Source: Microthyrium microscopicum (Eukaryota; Ascomycota; Dothideomycetes; Microthyriales; Microthyriaceae). From it: a stretch of DNA of 64,000 bases. Positions 10,651 to 22,090 of this stretch are shown here, one piece after another. The notes under the pieces were generated by a model. That model was not told where the DNA came from. It was given only the letters and a program-made list of their open reading frames with translations, and searched no databases. The DNA lies in assembly GCA_010405405.1 (NCBI GenBank), contig MU004231.1, positions 1,999,860 to 2,063,859 on the forward strand, in the 5' to 3' direction. How positions within the stretch are numbered: position 1 is the stretch's first letter; each line of letters opens with the position of its first letter. Both the position numbers and the translations under genes were made by a program.

Positions 10651-11915
10651 AGTGTTGTAGTTGAGTAGTGTATGCAGATCAGTGCTAAATCCCCGCTCTT
10701 AAGATAGAAACCTTGGAGGCTCACGCTACTTTGATAGGGTGGCAAAAGAGATTGGCTTAGAAAATGAGCAGCAACGAAGTGGACACAAATGGACTTGAAG
10801 AAAACAGGATCAGGCTTGAATTTGAAGAGAGAGAAGGGTCTTCTTGCGTGCTCCTTGGGAGAGTGTGCCAGCGTAGGGCCCGCCTGGTGGGAGGATCTTG
10901 CAAGTGGGAGCACATTGATATTGATGTCGTCAGCGGCGTTTCTACAGACAGGGGTAGTAAGACATCGCGTGGTCACTCAACCAGTAAAAGGAAGGAACAC
11001 CAAGCGGGCGAGCGCAACAGGTTAAGTCTGTCTGCATTCGATATCAAACTGCACCAGTCCTTAACATACAATCCCAGCCTTGAACTCCTTGTCTACGGCA
11101 CCGTGAAGCCCGGCTTGGGCAAAATGCATACATAAACTGGGCTCACGCTGGGCATCCGCCCTACAAGCCTACTCCCGCAACACTGGGTCCTTCCATGCCT
11201 TGAAATGCCTTTTGCTAACCACATGCTCACGATGCCGAAATCTGCAACCTAACTGCCAGTCTTGTCGGGCTGAACATGCAGGGTCTCCCAGGGTCCACTG
11301 AGGGCATGGTGCAAGATCTGGCTGGTGTTGCTGATACGCTTCAGTGTCAGATTCAGACTGTTCCTATTTATTGTCCACCCCACTCGGTTTCAGTACCCCA
11401 GAATCGTACGATGGGTAGCGATATGCCCGACATTGGTTCATCCATCAATCACGACCAACCCGAGGCCTGACTGCCCAATGGAAATCTGGAGGCTGAAAAT
11501 TTAAGATCACCTTCGGGACCTGCCGAGATCTTTGGGTTCGAATGTTGTCTTTTTGCTTCCGATGTGAATTCAGTCTTTCAGGACACTAGAGTAGTCGCAG
11601 TTGATGGTGTAGACCTTTCATGAACCAACGCAGGGCACCAGTGGTCGAAGTTGGTGGTGAACGTCTTCCATGTGGCATGAACCCAATTTAGAGACCAACC
11701 TCGTAGTAAAATTAGTGCCAGCTCATTTCCCGTCTTCCCAACATCCTTTATAGCAATCAGGTCGGCCGGAAGTTCTTAAACAGCTCTGAGCAAGATTATC
11801 CCTGTGGTGCTAGTGCATACCACAAATTATACATCCTGACAAGATCATCTTTGTCAGAACGCATGATGGCATACGTTGGCCTGAGTGTGCTTTGTATCTG
11901 AATGTATGAGCCATG
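10651..11915. other. Intergenic 1.27 kb, no supported gene
   Basis: This is the promoter side of the DUF8035-like gene and the 3' flank of the transporter. A 123-codon plus-strand frame (10764-11135) lies in the 5' flank with no recognisable content and is left out. Confidence 0.5.
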
Positions 11916-13385
11916 TTAGCTATACGCTGCCTCAGACATAAAAGGACTCCTCCTTCGAATCTCCCGTCCCTTCCAAACAAGCACAATAGGCGCAAAGCTA
12001 AGCACTAGCGCTACAAAACCGAGCAAACTACTCGCCCACTGAAACCCCAAATTCGTATACATAGGCAGTGACGCCAAAGGTAAAAACGCAGCGAACATAT
12101 TCTCGCCAAAACACACCGCCGCACTCGCACTGCCAGCGTACTTTGCGTATGCATCTGTAATATACATCATGATAGCTTGCATAACAACCACGCTTCCACA
12201 GCCAACGATAGCTAGACCAACGGATGGTAATATCCAGTGGAGATGTGAGTAGCTAGTCCAGCCATACCAGAAGAGTCCGCCTGCTAGACCGATAAAACTG
12301 CCTAGGATGCTGAGGTAGAGGCGGACTTCGGGAAGGTTGGGATTTGGTGTAGTTTTGTCTGTTTCGAAGGCTCGTGCGAAAATGTGGTTTTGGTAAAGGC
12401 AGATTATGAAGCCGAGAATTTCTCCGATGACGATTGATCCTTGGACTAAACCGGCCTGATATTCTTGCCAGTTGTAGAGTGTTGGGTATACTTGGGTTAC
12501 GCTTTGCGTGGAGATGAAGACGATGCCGTAGGAGAGTGCTGAGAGGAGGGTGAAGAAGAATACAACTGGCTCTGTGCAGAGAAGCTGTGCGGGTCTGGCG
12601 ATGTTGTTGTATAAGAATACCTTCAACCCCTTTGCAGTACCCAAAGAATGCGCTGGGTGCCTACCTTCCTTGTTTTTACTCCGCTTCGACAAGATGACAT
12701 GCCCTCTCGTCTCCCTCATGAACACCAGAACCAGCGGCAATGACACCCCATAAATAACAAGCTGTATCCAAAATATCCATCGCCATCCCAAACTACTAAT
12801 CACAGCACCACCCATGACCGGCCCCAAAGTCACACCTACTAGCAGGCAAAACACATAACAAGTCACCGGCAAACTACGCTGCACAGCATCAGGCCACACA
12901 TCCGCAATGATCCCATCCATAACATCCTGCAATACGCCACCACAGCACCCACTGAAGAAGCGACACACAATCAGCGTGGCAAAGTTACGTGCCACAGCCT
13001 GCGGTATCACGAAGATGATAAATAGCACATATATCGTGATATAACCAATTCGCATGCCAAAGTCTTCAAGGATGGGGAGGACTATCATGGGCGCGAGGGC
13101 GGCGCCAACGGTCCATGATACGACTGGCCAGTAGGAGTGCGCGAAGTACGCGTCTGAGATGGAGAAGTGCTGGTTTATTGTCTCCGAAGCGGTGGTCATT
13201 GCTGTGGCGTTGAGGCCGACTATGAGGGTTACGTAGCAGGCTGTTAGAGTGAGGGCCCATTTTTTGGAGGGAGGCCAGTTGAATGGGTTGGCGGGATCGT
13301 GCGGATTGTCCCATTGAGGCTCGTCTGAATCTATGCCTGGTGGTTGGTTTCCGGTAGATAACTCGGGTTCAACGGTAATGCCCAT
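11916..13385 (-). CDS. MFS transporter, drug:H+ antiporter type
   Basis: This intronless gene encodes a 489-residue major facilitator superfamily protein. A short acidic N-terminus leads into NPFNWPPSKKWALTLTACY, the signature entry of fungal DHA1 multidrug/polyamine exporters. About 12 hydrophobic segments are visible in two halves, separated by a charged cytoplasmic loop (MRETRGHVILSKRSK, residue ~225). The antiporter motif C region reads GVTLGPVMGG, and a motif A-like segment is DFGMRIGYI. It should act in the plasma membrane as a proton-driven exporter of small molecules. The substrate cannot be told from sequence. It is divergent from the Rds1-like gene over a 908-bp shared promoter. Confidence 0.88.
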   Translation of the reverse strand: MGITVEPELSTGNQPPGIDSDEPQWDNPHDPANPFNWPPSKKWALTLTACYVTLIVGLNATAMTTASETINQHFSISDAYFAHSYWPVVSWTVGAALAPMIVLPILEDFGMRIGYITIYVLFIIFVIPQAVARNFATLIVCRFFSGCCGGVLQDVMDGIIADVWPDAVQRSLPVTCYVFCLLVGVTLGPVMGGAVISSLGWRWIFWIQLVIYGVSLPLVLVFMRETRGHVILSKRSKNKEGRHPAHSLGTAKGLKVFLYNNIARPAQLLCTEPVVFFFTLLSALSYGIVFISTQSVTQVYPTLYNWQEYQAGLVQGSIVIGEILGFIICLYQNHIFARAFETDKTTPNPNLPEVRLYLSILGSFIGLAGGLFWYGWTSYSHLHWILPSVGLAIVGCGSVVVMQAIMMYITDAYAKYAGSASAAVCFGENMFAAFLPLASLPMYTNLGFQWASSLLGFVALVLSFAPIVLVWKGREIRRRSPFMSEAAYS

Positions 13386-13850
13386 TGTCGGTGGTTTGCG
13401 GCATGTCTAGCCGATAAAGGCTACGTCGGAATTGTTGTTGGCCAAAGCATGTTCGACAGGTAATTCATGAATCATTAGCCATGAATAAAAGAGTCCGTTG
13501 CAACATATTGCAAAGACCGCATCGGGTAGTGAGTAAGAGAAGAGAAGATACTTTGATAGTTCCTTCCATTTTGGGCTTAGATCGACGCCATGGTTTTGGA
13601 GATCTTAGAGCCTCAACCTCCCAGCCACCAACTTTTCCAGCCAACAACAACTTCGTGCCCATCGAAATTGCAATTCTGCATCAATTTGTACAGCAGGAGA
13701 GTATTGAACATATATATTGATCAAAGCTGTCCTAGTCACTTACAACGCTACGCGCGAAAACTGCGATGAGCCTCAGGGGGCGCAACATTCGCATGGTAAC
13801 CAGTTCGCGTCATTGACAACCTTCCCCACTATATTTATACAGGCTCACAT

Positions 13851-13880
13851 GGCTCGACATGGCTCGACATGGCTCGACAT
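13851..13880. repeat. 10-bp tandem repeat, three exact copies
   Basis: The unit GGCTCGACAT occurs three times without mismatch, preceded by a nine-base partial copy (GGCTCACAT). It sits inside the divergent promoter. Confidence 0.9.
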
Positions 13881-14219
13881 GGCAAAGTGCAGAAGCCCAT
13901 GTTTCCCGAGACCCAGACAATTTTGAGGCTCGATGGAGATTGACATGTAAATCTCATCTTTTACGCTGCAATTGCCATGCTTTGACACGCATGCACTGAC
14001 TAACAGCAGTCCCGCCCACAGGAACCCATGGTACCTCCCGTGCCTCCGGCAGGAGAAGCATGCCTTACACTCCCTGACTCTCTTGTCGTACGAGTCTTTG
14101 CTTCCCAGAGTACCAGTGTATGACGACTGCTTTAATATTGCTGCTCAGAGGTAGAGCTTTTTTTGTGGTTTGCGTCATGAGTAGCTGGGTGAGGCAATCC
14201 ATTGAGTTGGCCACCAATG

Positions 14220-14226
14220 TATAAAT
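14220..14226 (+). promoter_or_regulatory. TATA box candidate of the Rds1-like gene
   Basis: TATAAAT lies about 74 bp before the ATG, followed by a C/T-rich leader, as in stress-inducible fungal genes. Confidence 0.5.
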
Positions 14227-14293
14227 CAGCGGCACATATCTGTCGCTCTTCGCGCAGTCACTTTATTCCCACCATAAACTTTAGATTTTAATC

Positions 14294-15847
14294 ATGTCTC
14301 TACGACATCTAATCACTTCCGTGTGTCTAGCTGGCTTGGCTGCCGCTGCACCAGCACCAAAAGCTCAAGTGCCTGGCTACGTCGACGCCAGTGCTGGATT
14401 TCCCCAGACGCCAAGTCCTCTTGGTTCTCTGGCGACTGTTTTCGGTCCGGATTCTACTGTAGCAGCAATTGCAACAAGTCCTCCAAAGGGAACAGAGTCT
14501 GGCGCGGCGCCACCGCGAGTTTCTTCTGATCCCACAGGTCACACCAGTCATGGACCTTTCAGCGGAACTGCGACAACGACAGGTGCTGTAACAAGGGCGT
14601 TTTTGGCATCCTCGATACCTGCACTACCACCGAATCCGACGGCAACTTACTACAATACCGATGGCTACCTTCAACACGATGAGCCAGCACCTTACACCCC
14701 TGCCGGTAAGAATCAAAGAACTCTCCCCAAACATTTTATCTAATCAATTCTAGGTGGACTGGGAACCAACGGCACTGAGCCTCGCTATATGGTTGAAAGC
14801 GATTTCGATTTCGAGTCTATTGCTCTTGGATTATACCAAGAATGGATCGAGCTGGATCTATTCAACAATGGCTTGGCTGTCTTCTCCGCCGAGGACTTTG
14901 CTGCAGTTGGCTTAACAGCAGAGGATCGTGCTCTTATTGCATTCATGGCTCAGCAAGAAAGTGGACATGCAACCCTCTTGACGAACATGCTTGGGCCCAA
15001 AGCACCAGTGCAGTGTACCTACAACTACCCTTTCACCAACGTTCGCGAATTCATCGACTTCAACCAGAAGCTTACCCGATGGGGCGAGTCTGGAGTTTGG
15101 GGTTTCATCAACCATCTAGACTCACGAGAAGTTGGCCAACTACTTTCCCAATCCATTGCTACCGAAGCTAGACAGCAAATGTCTTTCCGCCAAATGCTCG
15201 GTCTACACCCAATGCCCGTCTGGTTCGAAACAGGTATTCCCCAATCCTGGTCATGGACATATCTCGCTCCCTATATCTCCTCCTGCCCGGAGAACCAAAC
15301 TCGCCTAGCATGGCAAAACTTCCCAGCTCTCCACATCCTCAACCAGCCCAACCCCAACCGTTTCTCACCAAACGATACTGCCTGGGCGGAAGTAACCGGC
15401 AATCGCACATCAGATCCAAGCCAAGCCAACATCACCGAGTCCGCTTCCTGTGTGCATCTTAACACCACCGGCTACGGATGTGGTCCAGGTATCAGCCATA
15501 ACCGCTCAGAGCCACTCTCATTCGCTGGCAAGAAAATATACTTTGCATGGGACGCACCAGGCCAGGCAGTGGGTCCAAACAACAGCTATACTACATCGAC
15601 TTCAGCTGGAGCCCCGACGTTTGTCGCTTGGGTTTCGCAGTTGAACTTGACTTATACACCCCTGACTGTCACTGGAGAGTCTAGCGGATTTACATATCAG
15701 CCTGCAGGCGAGGTTTATGAGGGAGATCCAGCTGTCAACGGTACCATGTTTGTGGCTTTGACTGATACTGATCTATTTTTGACACCGTTCAATCTTAGCA
15801 TGATCAACCCTCACGTTGCGGCCCTTGGTGTGTACCAAGCTGGTTAG
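14294..15847 (+). CDS. rds1: Secreted Rds1-like ferritin-fold stress protein
   Basis: Two exons (14294-14705, 14754-15847; intron 48 bp, GTAAGA..TTCTAG) give a 501-residue protein. It begins with a signal peptide (HLITSVCLAGLAAAAPAP) and a Ser/Thr/Pro-rich linker of about 110 residues. The ferritin-like helical region follows, with LGLYQEWIELDLFNNGL and an EDRALIAFMAQQESGHATLL helix whose Glu and His residues resemble the metal-binding positions of the family. Fungal homologues (fission yeast Rds1 and desiccation-related proteins) are induced by stress, ammonia or glucose; their biochemical role is not settled. Many N-x-S/T sites in the last third suggest glycosylation. The join restores the motif AGGLGTNGTEPRY across the intron. 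Confidence 0.88.
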
Positions 15848-16782
15848 AGCGTTGTTGTTACATCAAAAATCTCGTCCCTACATAAAACTTCATGATATAG
15901 TAATAATAATGTAAACGTAACAATAATACAACATATACAAGTCATTTAACGGTGTATAATACATAATGCGCGTCCATTCGTGACACAGTACATAGCCCAA
16001 TGTCCGAATGAATTCATTGATAATCCATCATCCCCTATCACGATTGTTGCATTATGTGTGACCCTTGAATTGTCTGTGAAGGATTTATATCCATGATACC
16101 AAAGATGGTTTGTTTCAGCATCTGATAACTCCACTGATTTTATCGACGAGCTCAGCTGCACACTAAATACAAGAAAATTTCATCGTGGAACTGCTTGGGG
16201 CCGATCTGGAAATCTGTTCGCGAAATTATTGGGATGGGCATGTGAAGTTAACAGAATTGACAGTCATACTCAACATAGGTGCTCTTCACTTCTCGTACAG
16301 TCCTAAGAGGCGAGTTCACTGTGTAGATGTAGATCAACTACCTACCATTGCCGGTAATACTCCAAGATCGTGGCTGCTCTACCTTTTTGACTTGCATCTC
16401 TAGCTTCGTGTATATACCTTCCAAACCCCCAGAACCTATTTCACTCTGGGTTCTTCATGAAAAATTTTGATTGTGAGGAAGTTCTGTCCCATGTCACAAC
16501 CATTGAGAAAGCAACAAGAAATTTTCCCCCTAGCTACCTAATGGTAGTTTACCAAGATATGGCAGTCTATTTTTAGCAGGCGTGCTGGCTCCAGTTTTCC
16601 AAAGTCTGTGGTCAAACACTCTCGACTCTCAAACGTAACTTGCACAATATTCCTACTCCATCTGTTGACACAGGTAGCTACGACATCTTGACATTTGTTC
16701 TCATGAGTTACTCAGTCTTGGGCATTCAACTTCGTTCTTGTTGCTGAAAGTTCTCTAATACCTGTACATCTAATATGAAAAG
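15848..16782. other. Intergenic, up to the transposon insertion
   Basis: This is the 3' flank of the Rds1-like gene (AT-rich, ATAATAATGTAA near 15905) followed by unremarkable sequence. No gene is supported; open frames at 15946 (minus) and 16185 (plus) are short and featureless. Confidence 0.5.
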
Positions 16783-19441
16783 GATTGATGTAGTGATGCG
16801 CGATCGGTAGAGGTGGTTTAACCAACTCTACCGCCAAGCCCTTAACATCCAATTAGCGTTTAGCAACATCAATAGCCAAAAACACGATTATTTTGAAGCT
16901 AAATTAAATTACCTTCTATATAACTTTTGGTGTTGCAAAATAGCTACAATTCTTCGTCTGAACCTTAAGTTTCTCTCTATAACTCGCGAATATAATTTGT
17001 AGCCCTTGCCATAGCCTGTTGAGTGCTCTCTTTAATAGCACGTCTTATTATCTTAATATCTTCTTCCTCTTCTACTATAATAAGATTTAACGACTAATGC
17101 TTAAAGAAGCGATCATTAAGATCTTTAACTTTAGGTAGATCTAGATTATACTAACAGCGCGGTATAAATAGCAAACTACCAACGTGATACAGCCCTAGTT
17201 GTACTACTAACTAATTAAGCTTTTTACTATTTATGAAGCCAAAAACTAGCATATTTACTTGCTTGCCAGTTAATCTCGTTCGTTAAAGGTTCTAGATCCA
17301 ATTAACTACTAAAAACGCTCTTTCTGACGGTATAGAATTAGCTGTAGTTTCAAATAGCCTAATCGCGACGTTAGAGAGCTTTGGAACTGCTATTTGAAGA
17401 CATTCCTAAAAATGTAATAGTTTTTGGTGATCTTAAGCTTTAGCACTATCTGAAGATGTTAAAAATACTCCTATTCGACGTCTAAAAGCACGGAATTCAT
17501 CGCTAACGAGCGAAATCTCTTCCTTAGCTTTATCTCTCTCTTCTTTAGAGGCACCAGGACGTGCTTTGAATCAATTCCTTAGGGCTTGAGATGCCGTAGC
17601 ATATTGCCGTGGAACTAATGTTTTAATAACTGTTGAAGGATCTAGAGCGTGTGCTAGATTAATATCGTTCGTAATTTGAAGATTTTGTCGTTCTTTTAAT
17701 AAGTGAAGAAGTTTAGCTTAAATACTAGTGATATTGTCTATCTTAGGGTATTCTTTGTGAAGATCTTACTAGGTAGTTCTGATAGAAGACTAGCCCTTTA
17801 TTACTTTACCTAAGTAATACTGTAGCCCTTTTAATTGAACCTAAGCGTCGTGTACGGGCTTTAGGATATGAGATAGGAATCTATAGTTCCTCTAAAAGAG
17901 TAGATTCTTTATAGTATTGAATGCGATCTTATTCTTGTTTTTGACGGCTCTAGTATCTCTAGGAACTTTAATAGTTCTTGTAAAAGAATCTATAGCTGCT
18001 TTGCTACGTTCTAGTGATTAAACTAGACTAAATTGAGTTCTTTAGCGAGTAATTACTGATAATCCTATTCCGTACGTCTTACTAAGTTAACGTCGTTAAA
18101 TATCTTGAAGCATACTAAAGTATAGGGGCCTAGATCTAAACTAGGTTACTATCTCTTAGATTTAATCCTAAGTACTCTTTAGGAAGGGAATATCGCCTAA
18201 AATATCCTTAATTAGAAGCTAAAGACTATAAGAATCGTATAGTATTATTAAGCACTTCTTAAAGGCCTATTCTAAGTGTTTTTTAAGTATATTTTGGACT
18301 ACACGTATAGTAGGACACGTATCTAAAGCGATTAAATTAACGCGCAAGAGATTCCCCTCTGTCTAACGATAAAGGGCATCTAGTAAGAGGTAGGCTGTAG
18401 CTAAAGCTATTGAGTGTACTCTACCTAAATTAATGATTTTAAGATAGAAGGAACCTAAAGTAGGTATAATAATATAGAAATTAGCTATCTAACGACTAGC
18501 TCTATTAGTGCTTTTATCTAATAAGAAGTTGAGAAGAGGCTAATTTCATAGTACCTCTTAAAGTAGTAGAAGATCCTCGTTGTAAATATCTTTGACTAGA
18601 TCTGGCATCTAGCCTCTCTATAGAGATAAGTAATTTGACATTCTAGCTAATCTTATAGATTTAACTTTGTATTCATAAGTTGTTTAATAGTAAGATCTAT
18701 CAAATATGCTTATAGGAAGCCCTTCTCTTACTATTTATTATGTATAGCGGTGATCCTATTTGATTTGCATTTATATACGTAAATTAGCTATATTTAACTA
18801 AGAGGGAGCGATAGGAACTATAAGACGTTGAATATACCCTTCCTAGATTAAATGTTACTCTATATGCTCTATATTTCAAAAATACGTTTAAGGATAGTAT
18901 TTATAGATAAATTCTAGTAATTTTGTTAGATCTTAATAAGGAAGCATATTTTAGTAAAGGAGAATCTCTTACTTTCACTATTCTATTCGATTTAGCCTTC
19001 TTAGAGCTATTTTTGGTAAAGAAATAGTACAGTGATTATTAAAAAAGGATCAAATATTGTAGTATTTTTAAAGGTAAATTAGACTTGCCAAAAACCTCTC
19101 CTTGAATCTAAAACGTATATCATTATAAAGAGCTAAATGAGAAGAATACGTATATCTAAAAATTATTATGGTTCAAGCTATAGTTATAAAGTGCTTAGCG
19201 ATTGAAAACTATTAGATTCTTTGGTAGTTTAGGTTAAAGTTGGATCCTAAACTTTGAGATAGATTTTAGCGCGCTAACCCCAAACTAGTAATGATTATAG
19301 GTTTTAATGCCATAATTAGTTATTTATACTAATTAGATGTAGTTAAACCAGTGGTAGAAGTTAAACCTGTTAATTACGGTGGTTCAACGGCGTTCGTAGT
19401 ATAACCGATCAAGTGAGAAATACTGCATCACTAGATTGATG
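16783..19441. repeat. 8-bp target-site duplication flanking the hAT element
   Basis: GATTGATG stands directly left of the element (16783-16790) and directly right of it (19434-19441). An exact 8-bp duplication is the hallmark of hAT-superfamily insertion. An empty allele would carry one copy. Confidence 0.85.
16791..19433. mobile_element. Degenerate hAT-superfamily DNA transposon (2.64 kb)
   Basis: The element begins TAGTGATGC and ends GCATCACTA, a perfect 9-bp terminal inverted repeat with the hAT-like TAGTG start, between exact 8-bp duplications. Subterminal parts also mirror loosely: GATCGG and a GGTTnAACC-type word occur near both ends. The interior (about 16,850-19,380) is strongly AT-rich, full of stop codons in every frame, and holds no open frame of 60 codons, so the transposase is dead. 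The loss of C in favour of T, and of G in favour of A, fits repeat-induced point mutation. The size is close to that of a full-length autonomous hAT of 2.5-4 kb. I could not align it to a named fungal family such as Restless. The intact duplication suggests the insertion is not very old. Confidence 0.85.
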
Positions 19442-20074
19442 TTCTAGCTGTGCCCAACGATAACGCTTTCTGTGGGTGCTGCCATTCAGCTCATCGCATA
19501 TCTCCTCGATCTCGATCTATATTCCATCCCAGCACTCAGGCGAACCATGTAACATGGACTTCCTGTTTGTCACGGATCTTAAGTATTGTTACTGTGGGGA
19601 CGAGTTGCGTGTTATGAAGCTCAGCATTAGGAGAAATCTCCATACGTTCAGATTTACACTTCTGATATGTGGTGCCTCAATCACAAGTTTCACTAATGGC
19701 GGTTAGATATCCCCCAGCTCATTCTCTTAGTGCTATCAGACTCTGCTCGAATCATCAACTTTCCTCAGCTAAGTCAACGATGTTCCTGCAATTGACCAAT
19801 AGTGAACCGGCGCAAATGCATTTTTTTGGTACAGACCCCACCGCGTACCCATGGTACTGACATGATAGCCATCAAATCGCTTTACCCACAACCAAAAATA
19901 GATGATAAAAAGTAGAAAGCATATGGCAGTGAATGTCTTGGAAACAGTGTCCTCTTGTTTTCCTTTCCCTTTCCATCGCGGCACGTCGTTTACCACCCAT
20001 TGTGTTCATCGCCTAGGAAACAGGCAGCAACTAGTTCTTTCCAGGTTTTTTGTTGAGCGCACTTATTTGAAAAG
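19442..20074. other. Intergenic / promoter of the Cys-rich secreted protein
   Basis: This is ordinary sequence right of the transposon. Short frames at 19476-19706 and 19669-19860 have no features. The element sits 640 bp upstream of the next ATG, so it could affect that promoter. Confidence 0.5.
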
Positions 20075-22090
20075 ATGAAGCAATCAGCATTGGCCGTTTC
20101 GGCCCTTGCTATTGGGGCATCTGCTTCTGCCATCAAGCGAGAGCTTGGTGAGCGCCACAAGGAATGCACTTGGAGCTTCTATGCCGAATCCCCTTCGTGG
20201 AAAGGCGCTGTTGTTCAGATCACAGATGGCCAGATCCAGATCCATGAATATCAGGGTAAGGGCGATTGTTACCCGTTCAAGGTTGAAGGTGGATACATGA
20301 AGGATCAGAATGACTTTGGCTGCATTGTCACAGAGCCACAGAAGCAGATTCAATGCGATCATGGCAATCCTGGTAAGTCGTTCCATGGTTTTCGGGCTTT
20401 GATTTGTTTGCTAATATTCATGCTTTTTCTTGCCAGGCCAGGAGGGATTTTCAGTTCAGAATCACAACCTTGCTTATCATGGCAGTGAATGCATTTATGC
20501 CTGCCCCATTGATGACAATGGTAATTGGAACATATACACTGTCCCAGTGCCCAATCAGTTGAAGTGTGTTGAGGTGAAACTGCACGGAGAATACAGCTGT
20601 GACAAGAAACCAGAGGTACGACTCCCCATCCGCACATGCTGTAGCATTGCAAAGACGATTGAGTTGCCAATGACTGCAAGACCAATCCAGATGCTAACTT
20701 CTGCCAGCACCAAGGCTGGGACGACAAATGGGGTGTCCACCATGACGGCGACACTGACGACGAAACCGACGATGAGTCCGAGCATCCCAAAGGATGCCAC
20801 GAATGCTCAGACTCTGATTCAGACTCTGATGACTCTTCTGACGAGGATAAGCATGCGTGCTATAAGACATGCACCGTTACCAAGCACCATACCGATCACC
20901 ACACCAAGACCAAGCTCAAGACTGATTACAAGACCAAGGTCAAGACTGATTACAAGACCAAGCACTATACCGATTACAAGATCAAGCACAAGACTGACTA
21001 CAAGACCAAGCACTACACTGCTACTGTAACAGAAAAGTGCAAGGATTGTGGTAATCATTGCCATCCAAGCTGCCACAAGCCCACTGAGAAGCCAAAGCCA
21101 AAGCCAAAGCCAGACTGCGAGAAGCCAACTGGAACCGGCAAGCCAGGCGCGCCATTCAGACCAGGTAACAACGAGCCCAACAACTGCAATCCACCACACC
21201 CGCATCCACCAAATCCTCCTCCAACACCAGCAGCGCCAACAAAGGCAGGTCCTCCACCACCAACAGGCAAGCCGTGTGGCTGCCACCACGAGGACCATGA
21301 ATGCTCCCGAAAGTGCAAGACCACAACCGCAACCAGCTACACCACCGCCATGGTAACCGTGACCCAGTACCGCCCCATCCCTTGCAACAAGTGCCAAGGC
21401 CAACAACACTGCTACGAGACCTGCACCACCGTCGCCACCGCTACTGCCACCACAACCGTCTATGAGCCATGCAAGCAAAAATGCGGCAACGACTTCAAGT
21501 GCTACGACAACTGCCACCAGCCCCGCCCAACCTGCGGCCACCAAGGCGGCTGCGGCAACTGGGACGAGTACGACGGTTCCTACGACGCCGGCTGGGGCTA
21601 CAAGCCACGCCCACAAGGCTACAACGGCTACTGGCCCTACGACCAAAACCAAGGCCGCCCGCAGAAGTACGGCGGCTACTGGAAAGGCGACTACGAATCC
21701 GGGGAGGAGAACTGCGGCAACTGGCCGTACGAAGAGCGTGGCCTTTCCGAGCGCGCCGTATCCGAGGCTGGCAGCATTGACGAGATGATCACGACGTTCG
21801 CTGCGAATGCGACGGAGCTCATTGGCCATAAGCGCCGCTATGGCGATTGCTGCAGCAAGTGTGACTATCGGGGAGATCCAGAGCCATGCCACAATAGGTG
21901 TGCGCAAAAGGAGTGCGAGGCCAAGTGCTACAGAAACGGCTACAGGAATGAGTGCTGCTTCCGCAAGTGCAAGCTTTTGTTCCCGGCGCCGTGTGTGCCA
22001 GAGTACAAGTGCCCAAGACCCGGGAATGAGCACGAGTGCCACAGGTGTGGTTGGGGACATCACCCGTCTGCTGAGTTCTTCATTTATTAA
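20075..22090 (+). CDS. Large secreted Cys-rich modular protein with tandem repeats
   Basis: Three exons (20075-20372, 20437-20615, 20708-22090) join in phase to 619 residues. Introns are 64 bp and 92 bp, the second with a GCTAAC branch and CCAG acceptor. A signal peptide (ALAVSALAIGASASA) ends near a KR site. Modules in order: an N-terminal globular part with paired Cys (residues 25-155); an Asp/Ser-rich acidic run (164-205); four 8-residue repeats of type KTDYKTKH (about 230-261); a Pro/Lys-rich linker (281-354); a Thr-rich Cys segment; a Gly/Tyr/Trp-rich part (438-511); and a Cys-dense C-terminus (533-611). I recognise no named family. The composition resembles cell-wall or extracellular matrix proteins, which is inference. 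A long antisense frame (20819-22210) is a mirror of the biased codons. Confidence 0.78.
20918..21013 (+). repeat. Coding 24-bp tandem repeat, four copies
   Basis: Four consecutive 24-base units (20918, 20942, 20966, 20990) encode KTDYKTKV, KTDYKTKH, YTDYKIKH and KTDYKTKH. Nucleotide identity between units is high, so copy number may vary between strains. Confidence 0.9.

Larger units (their letters stand above)
13386..14293. promoter_or_regulatory. Divergent promoter region, MFS transporter / Rds1-like
   Basis: This is a 908-bp head-to-head intergenic region with no supported ORF. It contains a short tandem repeat at 13851-13880 and a TATA box close to the Rds1-like gene. Confidence 0.45.
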
